A DNA stretch of 11,534 bases from Bacillota bacterium (GTDB lineage Bacteria; Bacillota; Clostridia; Tissierellales; Sedimentibacteraceae): assembly GCA_023425285.1 (NCBI GenBank), contig JAFACY010000033.1, positions 1 to 11,534 on the forward strand, written 5' to 3'. The notes beneath the pieces were generated by a model. The model did not search any database and had not been told where the DNA came from. It was given only the letters and a program-made list of their open reading frames with translations. The translations under genes were made by a program, and so were the position numbers. Of this stretch, positions 1-6,139 are shown piece by piece. Positions within the stretch are counted from its first letter, which is position 1; every line of letters begins with the position of its first letter.

Positions 1-1
1 A

Positions 2-1591
2 CGAATAAACAGCCCTAAGTGCTCCTTCATAGATGCATTGTACAATTATAAAAATAACTTTGAAGATAAGCTTTCAGAAAAATTAAGAATATTTACTGAA
101 AAAATCGAGCTTTGGAAAAAGAGAAGCAGGTACACCCATCTGAATGATTTTATATGGGAAGTGCTGATAGAAACAAATTATTATTATTTTGTCGGACTTC
201 TTCCAAACGGCAAAATCAGGCAGGCAAATCTGCTTATGCTGACAGATAAGGCTTATGATTTTGAAAAAACGTCCATGAGCGGTCTCTTCAACTTTCTGAG
301 ATATGTGGAGAAGCTGAGGGCTTCATCGGGAGATGCGGGAAGTGCAAAGACACTGGGAGAAAATGATAATGTTGTAAGGATGATGTCGGTGCATAAAAGC
401 AAGGGTCTTGAATTTCCTGTTGTTATATTGTGCGGCCTGAACAAGAGATTCAACAAAACAGACAGCTCAAAGCCGATACTTAGGCACAGGGATTACGGTC
501 TTGCACCCAAATATATCAATCCAGATGACAGAATATACAGAGAAACAATCGCAAGAGCCAGCCTCAAAGGCGTTATAAAGACCGAAAATCTTTCGGAAGA
601 AATGAGAGTGCTTTATGTTGCCATGACGAGAGCAATTGACAGGCTCATAATGATCGGAACCGTGGATAAGCTTGAAAACAAAGAGAAGAAGTGGAATAAG
701 GGAGTTTCTCTTTACAATGTGTACAACAGCGACTCATATCTTGACTGGATATGCTCTTGCTTCAGTGAGGGTTCAGATGTGTGGCAGGTGAGTACAATTT
801 CATTGTCACAGATAAGCCTGAACAAGCAGGAGGAAATAAGCAGCAGGGAAAAAAGGATTCAGTCTGTTTATGAATTCAAAAATCAGGACAGCCTGTTAAA
901 GCACGAAACAGACAGACGCCTGACATATAAATACGGGTTCACAAGCTCTGTAAACATACCTACAAAGCTTTCGGTCACCGACATAAAGGTATTGAGAAGA
1001 GAAACGATTGAAAGAGTCAAATATAAAATACCGGTTCTGAGAGACATACCTCAGTTTAATGACAAGTCTGACTTTACAAAGGCTGAAATTGGTACCATCG
1101 TCCACTTTGTAATGCAGAATCTTGATCTTAAGCGCGATTTATCCGTCGAAGGCATAAAAGCTCAGATAGGTGAAATGGTACAAAAAAATCTCCTGACGGA
1201 GAAGGAAGCTGAGGTTGTTGATCCGGTCATGCCTGCAAATTTTTTTAAGTCCGATATCGGAGCAAGGATGCTGTCATCTGTACTGGTAAAAAGAGAGATT
1301 CCTTTTGTAATTAAAAAGAAGGCTGACGAAATAATCAGCTCGCTCGATGAAAATGACACAATCCTAATCCAGGGAATTATTGACTGTTATTTTTATGAGG
1401 GAGACGAAGTGGTTATAATAGACTACAAAACCGATGAAATCAACAGTGCTGAGGATGTAAGGACAGCAACGGAGGAATACAGGACTCAGATTTTATCATA
1501 TAAGGAAGCGGTTGAAAAAATAACTCATAAAAGTGTAAAGGCATGCTACCTGTACTTGTTTGATGCTGCTGCTCAGGTGGAAATAAAATGA
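2..1591 (+). CDS. addA: AddA, ATP-dependent helicase/nuclease subunit A (C-terminal part, 5' end outside window)
   Basis: The reading frame is open from base 2 without a stop, so this is the C-terminal 529 residues of a protein that is normally about 1,200 residues. A TTG at 38 lies inside the gene and is not its start. Helicase motif V is seen near 380-420 (VHKSKGLEFPVVIL) and motif VI near 596-650 (EEMRVLYVAMTRA), both typical of UvrD/PcrA-type superfamily 1A. The C-terminal RecB-type nuclease domain carries His in GTIVHFV (codon 1103), Asp in GIIDCY (1382), the DYKTD motif (1421) and the QxxxY motif (Q at 1487, QILSY), so the active site looks intact. AddA works with AddB as the Firmicutes counterpart of RecBCD, resecting double-strand breaks up to a Chi site for RecA loading. 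addB would be expected upstream, outside the window. Transcription probably stops at the hairpin that begins at the last base of the stop codon. Confidence 0.95.
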   Translation, partial: RINSPKCSFIDALYNYKNNFEDKLSEKLRIFTEKIELWKKRSRYTHLNDFIWEVLIETNYYYFVGLLPNGKIRQANLLMLTDKAYDFEKTSMSGLFNFLRYVEKLRASSGDAGSAKTLGENDNVVRMMSVHKSKGLEFPVVILCGLNKRFNKTDSSKPILRHRDYGLAPKYINPDDRIYRETIARASLKGVIKTENLSEEMRVLYVAMTRAIDRLIMIGTVDKLENKEKKWNKGVSLYNVYNSDSYLDWICSCFSEGSDVWQVSTISLSQISLNKQEEISSREKRIQSVYEFKNQDSLLKHETDRRLTYKYGFTSSVNIPTKLSVTDIKVLRRETIERVKYKIPVLRDIPQFNDKSDFTKAEIGTIVHFVMQNLDLKRDLSVEGIKAQIGEMVQKNLLTEKEAEVVDPVMPANFFKSDIGARMLSSVLVKREIPFVIKKKADEIISSLDENDTILIQGIIDCYFYEGDEVVIIDYKTDEINSAEDVRTATEEYRTQILSYKEAVEKITHKSVKACYLYLFDAAAQVEIK

Positions 1592-1622
1592 AGAAGATAA
1601 GCGTTCTGCTTACCTTCTTTTT
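1591..1622. terminator. Shared bidirectional intrinsic terminator for addA and the convergent gene
   Basis: The left arm AAGAAGATAAGC (1591-1602), loop GTTCT and right arm GCTTACCTTCTT (1608-1619) form a 12-bp stem. It has one A/C mismatch when read on the plus strand; on the minus strand the same position is a G-U wobble, so that hairpin is fully paired. TTTCTTT follows on the plus strand and a U-rich CATTTTATTT on the minus strand. The stop codons of both genes lie in or directly against the stem. Confidence 0.75.
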
Positions 1623-2434
1623 CTTTGCTTAATTCGTATAGGCTTGGATGGTTCTTTTTTTTCTGTGTAATTATTTCTGTTTTCATCGTAATTTACTGTT
1701 TTTTGATAGTCATCGTATCTGTCATTTCTGTAATATCTGTCATATTCATTCATGGGAGCCGGTTTTTCATTATATGTATATCTGTCGTATTCGTTTGTTT
1801 CTTCAGGCTCATCTTCATAGAATGTCGATTCGTTTTTAAACTGAGGTTTCTCGGCTTTTGCTTTGTTATCTGAATCTGAACTCATGCTGTTTAACAGAGG
1901 CATGAATGTTTCCATCAGACTGCTGATATCCATGCCGGAGCCATTTTCAGAATTGTCGGCAGAGCCTGTAAGTGATGACAGAAGCTCGTTTAAATTTCCG
2001 TTTTTAAGCATGTTCATTGCCAGTGATCCCACTATTTTATCCATATTGTTAGCCAACAAAGGTTTGGCAAGCATTTTACTGATATTTCCGTTTTTCATCA
2101 ATGCGGTCATTGCCTCAACGGTTGAATCGGTGTTCAACGGTTGAATAGGCTTGAAATTCTGAGCTCTGCTCAGAAATGAATACATACCGAGCAATGTGCT
2201 GGTCTTTTCAATCAAGGGCAGATATGTATTTAATTTTGATACGGTTTCTGTTGACGTAAGCGGCGCTACGGTACGAACCATGCTGATTATATTTTCTATT
2301 TTCTGCGGATCGCTGAACAATCCTCCCGCTAAGCCTTTAGATGTACCCGACAGCTTGGAAACTACATTTTGAAGCTGTCCGCTTCCGAAAATATATTTTG
2401 CTGCCAGGAAATATAAAATTATTTGAACAGGAAT
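1610..2434 (-). CDS. Hypothetical protein with hydrophobic N-terminus and Tyr/Arg-rich repeat tail
   Basis: No family is recognised. There is no in-frame ATG or GTG near the 5' end. A TTG at 2320 has a GGGAGG motif only about one base upstream, which is too close. The frame stays open up to a stop at 2449-2447. Just inside it the minus strand reads AAGAAGGTGAT (2448-2438), one base from the ideal AAGGAGGTGAT, followed by ATT ATT. I therefore place the start at the ATT at 2434 (7-nt spacing; the ATT at 2437 is the alternative), giving 274 residues. The N-terminus is hydrophobic (IPVQIILYFLAAKYIF), possibly a membrane anchor. The middle is Leu/Met/Asn-rich and helical. The tail has two NEYDRY motifs about 15 residues apart, further DRY/DDY triplets, and a basic end (KPIRIKQRKRR) that could bind nucleic acid or acidic surfaces. 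It converges on addA and diverges from the small gene at 2565. Reality of the gene is fairly sure; its function is unknown. Confidence 0.7.
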   Translation of the reverse strand: MPVQIILYFLAAKYIFGSGQLQNVVSKLSGTSKGLAGGLFSDPQKIENIISMVRTVAPLTSTETVSKLNTYLPLIEKTSTLLGMYSFLSRAQNFKPIQPLNTDSTVEAMTALMKNGNISKMLAKPLLANNMDKIVGSLAMNMLKNGNLNELLSSLTGSADNSENGSGMDISSLMETFMPLLNSMSSDSDNKAKAEKPQFKNESTFYEDEPEETNEYDRYTYNEKPAPMNEYDRYYRNDRYDDYQKTVNYDENRNNYTEKKEPSKPIRIKQRKRR

Positions 2435-2437
2435 AAT

Positions 2438-2448
2438 ATCACCTTCTT
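2438..2448 (-). promoter_or_regulatory. Extended Shine-Dalgarno that fixes an ATT start
   Basis: Read on the minus strand this is AAGAAGGTGAT, matching 10 of 11 bases of the anti-16S complement AAGGAGGTGAT. The only initiation-like codons at suitable spacing are two consecutive ATT triplets (2437-2435 and 2434-2432), with 4 and 7 nt from the AGAAGG core. This is the evidence for moving the start of the minus-strand gene well upstream of its first TTG. Confidence 0.6.
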
Positions 2449-2484
2449 ACTTTCTTAATATAACATTTTATTCAATACAGTAAG

Positions 2485-2514
2485 TTGTGTTACACATGAC
2501 TGTTAAATTATAGT
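2485..2514 (+). promoter_or_regulatory. Putative promoter of the small gene at 2565 with palindrome over the -35
   Basis: TTGTGT (2485-2490), an 18-bp spacer and TATAGT (2509-2514) resemble a moderate sigma-A promoter about 50 bp upstream of the gene. The 11-bp perfect palindrome TGTGTTACACA (2486-2496) covers the -35 and could be an operator. On the opposite strand TATAAT occurs at 2512-2507 and could be the -10 of the divergent gene, but no good -35 accompanies it. Confidence 0.35.
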
Positions 2515-2564
2515 AATCAATCTGCTTATCCGGCATATTATTTAATAGGAATGGAGGTATTTAG

Positions 2565-2879
2565 ATGAGTAAATTTTTTAAAAGCTTTGATGATGATAAT
2601 TTAAATAAAATAGCTGAAAGCAAGGAGTTCAGAAGAGCAGCAAACGATAAGGAAGTCAATGAATTTATTAATAATAAGCAATTTAAAGAGTTTAAAGAAA
2701 AATATAACGGCAAATCCGAAGATGAAATTTTGAGAGATGCAAAAAATATGAGCAAAAAACTAAAGGAGCAGTACGGAGAGGAAGAATATCAGAAAAAGCT
2801 TCAGGAGTTAAAGAATTTTGAAAAGTTTTTAAGTCCCGAGCAAAAAAAGAAAATGAAAAAGTTTTTGGATTCACTGTAG
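2565..2879 (+). CDS. Small highly charged helical protein of unknown function
   Basis: This 104-residue protein starts at an ATG 7 nt behind GGAGG (2553-2557), a strong and well-placed ribosome binding site. It is dominated by Lys, Glu, Asp and Asn, has no cysteine, no signal peptide and no membrane segment, and is predicted to be mostly helical and cytoplasmic. Its second half (roughly residues 48-104) is Lys/Glu-rich, with KKLKEQYGEEEYQKKLQELK followed by LSPEQKKKMKKFLDSL, which looks like an amphipathic helix pair or short coiled coil. I recognise no named family. It is divergent from the unknown gene at 1610-2434, and the two share a 130-bp intergenic region, which allows joint regulation. 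It is followed by a GNRA-loop hairpin. The good start signal and biased composition make it a real gene. Confidence 0.75.
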   Translation: MSKFFKSFDDDNLNKIAESKEFRRAANDKEVNEFINNKQFKEFKEKYNGKSEDEILRDAKNMSKKLKEQYGEEEYQKKLQELKNFEKFLSPEQKKKMKKFLDSL

Positions 2880-2886
2880 TAATTAA

Positions 2887-2902
2887 GGAGGGGAAACCCT
2901 CC
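2887..2902 (+). other. GC-rich hairpin with GAAA tetraloop after the small gene
   Basis: GGAGGG (2887-2892), GAAA and CCCTCC (2897-2902) form a perfect 6-bp stem capped by a GNRA tetraloop, 8 bases after the stop codon. No U-tract follows directly, so it is not a canonical terminator. It could stabilise the 3' end of the upstream mRNA or cause pausing. Confidence 0.5.
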
Positions 2903-2953
2903 GTATGTAAAATACACATTATGAATTTTTATTAATAAAAAATGAAATAATTT

Positions 2954-2990
2954 CAATAAAGTGAAAAACGTCAAAATTAACATTTTATTG
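2954..2990 (+). repeat. 10-bp inverted repeat in the intergenic region
   Basis: CAATAAAGTG (2954-2963) pairs with CATTTTATTG (2981-2990) over all 10 positions, including one G-U pair, around a 17-nt loop. There is no following U-tract. Its left arm overlaps the end of the 13-bp palindrome at 2943-2955. A role is not evident; it may be an operator or a weak RNA fold. Confidence 0.35.
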
Positions 2991-3149
2991 AAGAAATGGC
3001 TGTATAACGCAATATAATTTAAATTTGACAACAAGAAAACGTGTACAAATTCATAAAGAAAGAACATTATTGCAAATAATCGTTTTCAAATTAATGTATT
3101 TTTAGCCGAGATGTCATTATATGGAATACAGAAAAACCCCAATTATTAT

Positions 3150-3178
3150 TTGACAATTAATATATATTCAATTATAAT
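3150..3178 (+). promoter_or_regulatory. Perfect-consensus sigma-A promoter of the ABC importer operon
   Basis: TTGACA (3150-3155), a 17-bp spacer and TATAAT (3173-3178) match the housekeeping promoter consensus at all 12 positions with ideal spacing. Transcription should start near 3185, leaving a leader of about 32 nt with AGGAGG at 3206-3211 before the ATG. Such a promoter is expected to be very strong, which fits an abundant solute-binding lipoprotein. No clear operator overlaps it. Confidence 0.85.
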
Positions 3179-3216
3179 TAGAAAAGGTAAAGTTTTTATT
3201 TAATTAGGAGGAAAAG

Positions 3217-4449
3217 ATGAAAAAAGTTATAAGTATTTTACTGGTAGTTATGATGGTGTTCAGTTTGGCTGCATGTAGCAAACCTGCAGACGCACCTGCG
3301 CCACAATCAACACCAGAAACACCTGCAGCAACACCAGAAACACCTGCTGCAACACAGGAAACTCCTGCTGCTGCCGGAGCATTTGAAGGTAAAATTGCAA
3401 TTGTAACAAACACTCTTTCTCAGAACGAAGAAGAGTATCGTTCAGCTCAGGAAATGGTTGAAAAATATGGCGCTGACAAGATTATACACGAATTATGGCC
3501 GGACAACTTCATGACAGAACAAGAGCAAATGATCAGTATCATTACTAAGATTGGATCTGACCCTGAAGTTAAAGCTTTAATAATTAATCAGGCTGTTCCG
3601 GGAACAAACGCAGCAGTTGATAAATTATTGGAAACTCGTGATGATATGTTCATAGTTTATTGTACACCTCAGGAAAATCCTCCTGATGTTGCTGCAAGAG
3701 CAAACTTGATATTACAACCTGATGAGTTAGGAATGGGTGACAATATACCTGTTCAGGCTAAAGCACTGGGAGCAACTACTTTCGTACACTATTCATTCCC
3801 AAGACATATGTCAGTTGTTATGCTTTCAGCAAGAAGAGACCTTATGAAAGCTAAATGTGAAGAAATAGGAGTACTATTTGTAGACGCTACAGCTCCGGAC
3901 CCGACAGGAGATGCAGGAGTACCGGGAGCACAATTATTCATACTTGAAGATGTTCCTAAAATGGTAGAAAAATATGGCAAAGACACAGCTTTCTTCTCAA
4001 CAAACTGTGCAATGCAAACACCGTTAATTAAAGCGAGTGTTGACGCAGGAGCTATATATCCACAACCATGCTGTCCGTCACCATATCACGGATTCCCATC
4101 AGCTCTTGGTATCGAATCAATAGGATACACTGTTGATGCTATGGCTAACGTTGTAAGCGAAACAGCTAAGGCTCTTGATGCAAAAGGAGTTCTTGGAAGA
4201 TTCTCAACATGGCCTGTACCTGTAGCTATGATGAGTACAGTTGCCGGAACAGAATATGCTGTTAAATGGTTAAACGGCGAAGTAAGCGATGAGCTTGATA
4301 TGAGTGTATTGGAATCATTAATGACAGAATATGCTAACGGCATAACTGTTACAACTACACCTTATGTTGAAAATGAAAAAGAATATGGTTCTTACAGATT
4401 AATAATGATGGACTTCTTAACTTATGGTCCTGAACACATTATAAACTAA
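3217..4449 (+). CDS. DUF3798-type solute-binding lipoprotein of an ABC importer
   Basis: This 410-residue protein has a lipoprotein signal peptide: MKK, a hydrophobic core and the lipobox LAAC with Cys20 as the lipidated residue. Next is a low-complexity Pro/Thr/Ala spacer (about 22-50) with three TPETPAA-like repeats, which would tether the domain to the membrane. From about residue 56 (GKIAIVTNTLSQNEEEYR) the sequence matches my memory of the DUF3798 family, including the signatures TFVHYSFPRHMS, APDPTGDAGVPGAQLFILEDVP and PCCPSPYHGFPSALGIE. That family is uncharacterised and has a periplasmic-binding-protein-like fold. Mature-domain cysteines are seen at 214, 264 and the adjacent pair 285-286. 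Being followed by an ATPase and two permeases supports a role as the extracellular receptor of an importer. The ligand is unknown; the sugar or nucleoside specificity implied by the transporter class is inference. The start is fixed by AGGAGG 5 nt upstream and by the signal peptide. Confidence 0.88.
   Translation: MKKVISILLVVMMVFSLAACSKPADAPAPQSTPETPAATPETPAATQETPAAAGAFEGKIAIVTNTLSQNEEEYRSAQEMVEKYGADKIIHELWPDNFMTEQEQMISIITKIGSDPEVKALIINQAVPGTNAAVDKLLETRDDMFIVYCTPQENPPDVAARANLILQPDELGMGDNIPVQAKALGATTFVHYSFPRHMSVVMLSARRDLMKAKCEEIGVLFVDATAPDPTGDAGVPGAQLFILEDVPKMVEKYGKDTAFFSTNCAMQTPLIKASVDAGAIYPQPCCPSPYHGFPSALGIESIGYTVDAMANVVSETAKALDAKGVLGRFSTWPVPVAMMSTVAGTEYAVKWLNGEVSDELDMSVLESLMTEYANGITVTTTPYVENEKEYGSYRLIMMDFLTYGPEHIIN
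3310..3372 (+). repeat. Three 21-bp tandem repeats coding the lipoprotein spacer
   Basis: Units at 3310-3330, 3331-3351 and 3352-3372 begin ACACCAGAAACACCTGC or a close variant. The first two differ at one base and the third is more diverged. They encode TPETPAA, TPETPAA and TQETPAA. Because the unit is a multiple of three, copy-number changes would alter spacer length without a frameshift. Confidence 0.85.
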
Positions 4450-4472
4450 TAATAATAAATAATTGAAAATAA

Positions 4473-4518
4473 GGAATGTTTCGGAATTTCGAAAGAGATT
4501 CCGCTACATTCCCTTTTT
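4473..4518 (+). terminator. Intra-operon attenuator-type terminator between binding protein and ATPase
   Basis: An outer stem GGAATGT (4473-4479) with ACATTCC (4506-4512), a TT/CT internal loop, and an inner 9-bp stem (4482-4490 with 4495-4503, one G-U) are capped by a GAAA tetraloop. CTTTTTA follows directly. It begins 23 nt after the lipoprotein stop. Because no promoter is evident after it, some transcripts must read through to express the ATPase and permeases. Partial termination here would give more binding protein than transporter. Confidence 0.85.
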
Positions 4519-4535
4519 ACGGAAAAAATTTACTA

Positions 4536-4549
4536 GGGAGGTAAATATG
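4536..4549 (+). promoter_or_regulatory. Ribosome binding site deciding the ATPase start
   Basis: GGGAGG (4536-4541) is 5 nt before the ATG at 4547. The open frame extends back to a TTG at 4463, but that stretch covers the terminator hairpin and encodes an unlikely basic leader. The ATG at 4547 is the start. Confidence 0.9.
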
Positions 4550-6139
4550 AGCAACCTTCTAAGCTTAAAAAATGTTTCAAAGGAATACTCCGGAAACAGA
4601 GTATTGAAGGATATCAATATTGAACTTAAAAAAGGCGAAGTCTTGGCTTTGATCGGCGAAAACGGAGCGGGAAAGTCAACTTTGATGAATATTCTTTTCG
4701 GAATGCCTGTCATACATTCAACAGGTGGATTTGACGGCAAAATAGAACTTGAAGGCAAAGAGGTTAATATCAAATCTCCTCATGCAGCCATGGACCTTGG
4801 AATAGGAATGGTTCATCAGGAGTTTATGCTTATACCGGGTTTCGCTATTACGGAAAATATTAAATTAAACAGGGAGATTACCAAGCCAAACGTTGTTAGC
4901 AGGGTTTTGGGCAAAAGACTGGAATCTCTGGATATGAAAAAAATGAACGAAGATGCAAGAAAGGCACTGGATGTTCTCGATATGGATATCGATGAATTTC
5001 TGCCTGTTGCGGGTCTTCCTGTCGGACACATGCAATTTATAGAGATAGCACGTGAAATAGACAAAACAGGAATCAAAATTTTGGTATTTGATGAACCTAC
5101 TGCAGTATTAGCCGAAGCAGAAGCCAAAAATTTACTTAATGCTATTAAAAAACTGGCACAACAAGGAATAGGAATTATATTTATTAGTCATAGATTGGAT
5201 GAAATAATTGATGTTGCTGACAAGGTAACTATATTGAGAGACGGCGAGCACGTAGTAACCAAGAACATAGAGGATACAAGTGCGGTTGAAATTGCTCAGT
5301 TGATGGTAGGCAGAAAGATTACCATAGACAGAGAAGGAAATGCTGACAGAAATATCAGTGATGAAACTATATTGAGTGTAAAGGATCTCCATGTAGCGAT
5401 GCCGGGCGAAAAGGTAAAGGGAATTAATCTGGAAGTTAAAAAGGGAGAAATAGTAGGTATAGGCGGATTGGCTGGACAAGGTAAGCTTGGATTTGCCAAC
5501 GGACTTATGGGTATTTATCCTTCAAGAGGTGAAGTGACGTTTAACGGGGAAAAATTAACTCTTAACGATCCTAAATCAGCTATTAAATCAGGACTTGCCT
5601 TTGTAAGTGAAGACAGAAAGGGTGTCGGATTACTGCTTGATGAATCAATCGAAGGAAATATTGTTTTTTCCGCAATGCAGATTAATAATGATTTCTTAAT
5701 AGAAATGGGTCCCGTAAGATTTAAGGATTCTGCTAAAATAAGAAATCACGGCAAACAAATGATAGCAGATCTTGATATAAGATGTACCTCGCCGCTGCAA
5801 AAGGCAGGAAGCTTAAGCGGAGGTAATCAGCAAAAGGTATGTGTTGCGAGAGCGTTAACATTGAACCCAACACTGCTTTTGGTATCAGAGCCTACGAGAG
5901 GTATAGATATAGGTGCTAAAAAATTAGTATTGGATTTATTAAAAAAATTAAATGAAGAATACGGAATGACAATTGTTATGACTTCCTCTGAGTTAGCAGA
6001 GCTCAGAAGCATATGTGACAGAATAGTAATCGTATGTGAGGGTAAGGTTGAAGGTGTTCTTGCACCTGATGCAGAGGATGCTCAATTTGGTTTGATGATG
6101 TCCGGAAGCCAGCGTCATATTGAAGGGAGTGAATCATAA
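4547..6139 (+). CDS. ABC importer ATPase with two nucleotide-binding domains (RbsA/NupO type)
   Basis: This 530-residue cytoplasmic protein carries two fused ABC domains, as in the sugar/nucleoside importer ATPases RbsA, MglA and NupO. NBD1 has Walker A GENGAGKST (residues 37-45), a Q-loop in MVHQEF, Walker B with catalytic Glu (FDEPT, D182-E183) and the H-loop ISHRLDE. Its signature is unusual: LPVGHMQ (157-163) where LSVGQ-type motifs are usual. NBD2 has a degenerate Walker A, GGLAGQGKLG (306-315), a canonical signature LSGGNQQK (423-430), Walker B VSEPTRGID with Ser447 in place of the usual Asp but Glu448 kept, and SSE where the H-loop His is normally found. Degeneracy of NBD2 is common in this family. 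It should energise the permease pair that follows. The downstream permease overlaps it by one base (TAATG), so the two are translationally coupled. Substrate specificity cannot be inferred from the ATPase. Confidence 0.92.
   Translation: MSNLLSLKNVSKEYSGNRVLKDINIELKKGEVLALIGENGAGKSTLMNILFGMPVIHSTGGFDGKIELEGKEVNIKSPHAAMDLGIGMVHQEFMLIPGFAITENIKLNREITKPNVVSRVLGKRLESLDMKKMNEDARKALDVLDMDIDEFLPVAGLPVGHMQFIEIAREIDKTGIKILVFDEPTAVLAEAEAKNLLNAIKKLAQQGIGIIFISHRLDEIIDVADKVTILRDGEHVVTKNIEDTSAVEIAQLMVGRKITIDREGNADRNISDETILSVKDLHVAMPGEKVKGINLEVKKGEIVGIGGLAGQGKLGFANGLMGIYPSRGEVTFNGEKLTLNDPKSAIKSGLAFVSEDRKGVGLLLDESIEGNIVFSAMQINNDFLIEMGPVRFKDSAKIRNHGKQMIADLDIRCTSPLQKAGSLSGGNQQKVCVARALTLNPTLLLVSEPTRGIDIGAKKLVLDLLKKLNEEYGMTIVMTSSELAELRSICDRIVIVCEGKVEGVLAPDAEDAQFGLMMSGSQRHIEGSES

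Larger units (their letters stand above)
2880..3149. other. A+T-rich intergenic region with hairpins and palindromes, no gene seen
   Basis: No convincing reading frame with a ribosome binding site is present. After the GAAA hairpin come a 16-bp perfect palindrome TTTTTATTAATAAAAA (2926-2941), a 13-bp palindrome TGAAATAATTTCA (2943-2955) and a longer hairpin (2954-2963 with 2981-2990). I looked for purine-type and other riboswitch consensus stretches before the importer operon and saw none. The predicted promoter at 3150 also lies downstream of this region, so it would not be in the importer mRNA leader. Confidence 0.5.

Noticed and set aside
38..40. TTG as the start of the addA reading frame
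   Set aside because: The frame is open upstream to the window edge and the product lacks the N-terminal helicase motifs, so the gene simply enters from outside.
1625..1873. Plus-strand hydrophobic reading frame opposite the unknown gene
   Set aside because: It is antisense to the Tyr/Arg/Asp-rich tail, which makes apparent Ile/Val/Phe-rich peptides; no ribosome binding site is seen.
2905..2910. ATG-TAA start-stop mini-frame after AAGGAGG
   Set aside because: Spacing of about 13 nt is long and the Shine-Dalgarno is locked in a hairpin; kept only as a side note.
3034..3047. CcpA cre-like site AGAAAACGTGTACA
   Set aside because: Two mismatches to the consensus core and far upstream of the promoter; in A+T-rich DNA this is expected by chance.
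3025..3057. Second promoter starting with TTGACA at 3025
   Set aside because: No acceptable -10 hexamer lies 16-19 bp downstream.
2903..3149. Riboswitch upstream of the importer
   Set aside because: No purine, guanidine or other familiar aptamer core was recognised, and the strong promoter lies downstream of this region.
4463..4546. N-terminal extension of the ATPase from a TTG at 4463
   Set aside because: It spans the terminator hairpin, has no ribosome binding site, and encodes a basic leader not seen in the family; GGGAGG before the ATG at 4547 decides the start.
5132..5479. 115-residue minus-strand reading frame inside the ATPase gene
   Set aside because: Shadow of a well-supported ABC domain with intact motifs; no start signal or homology-like features.
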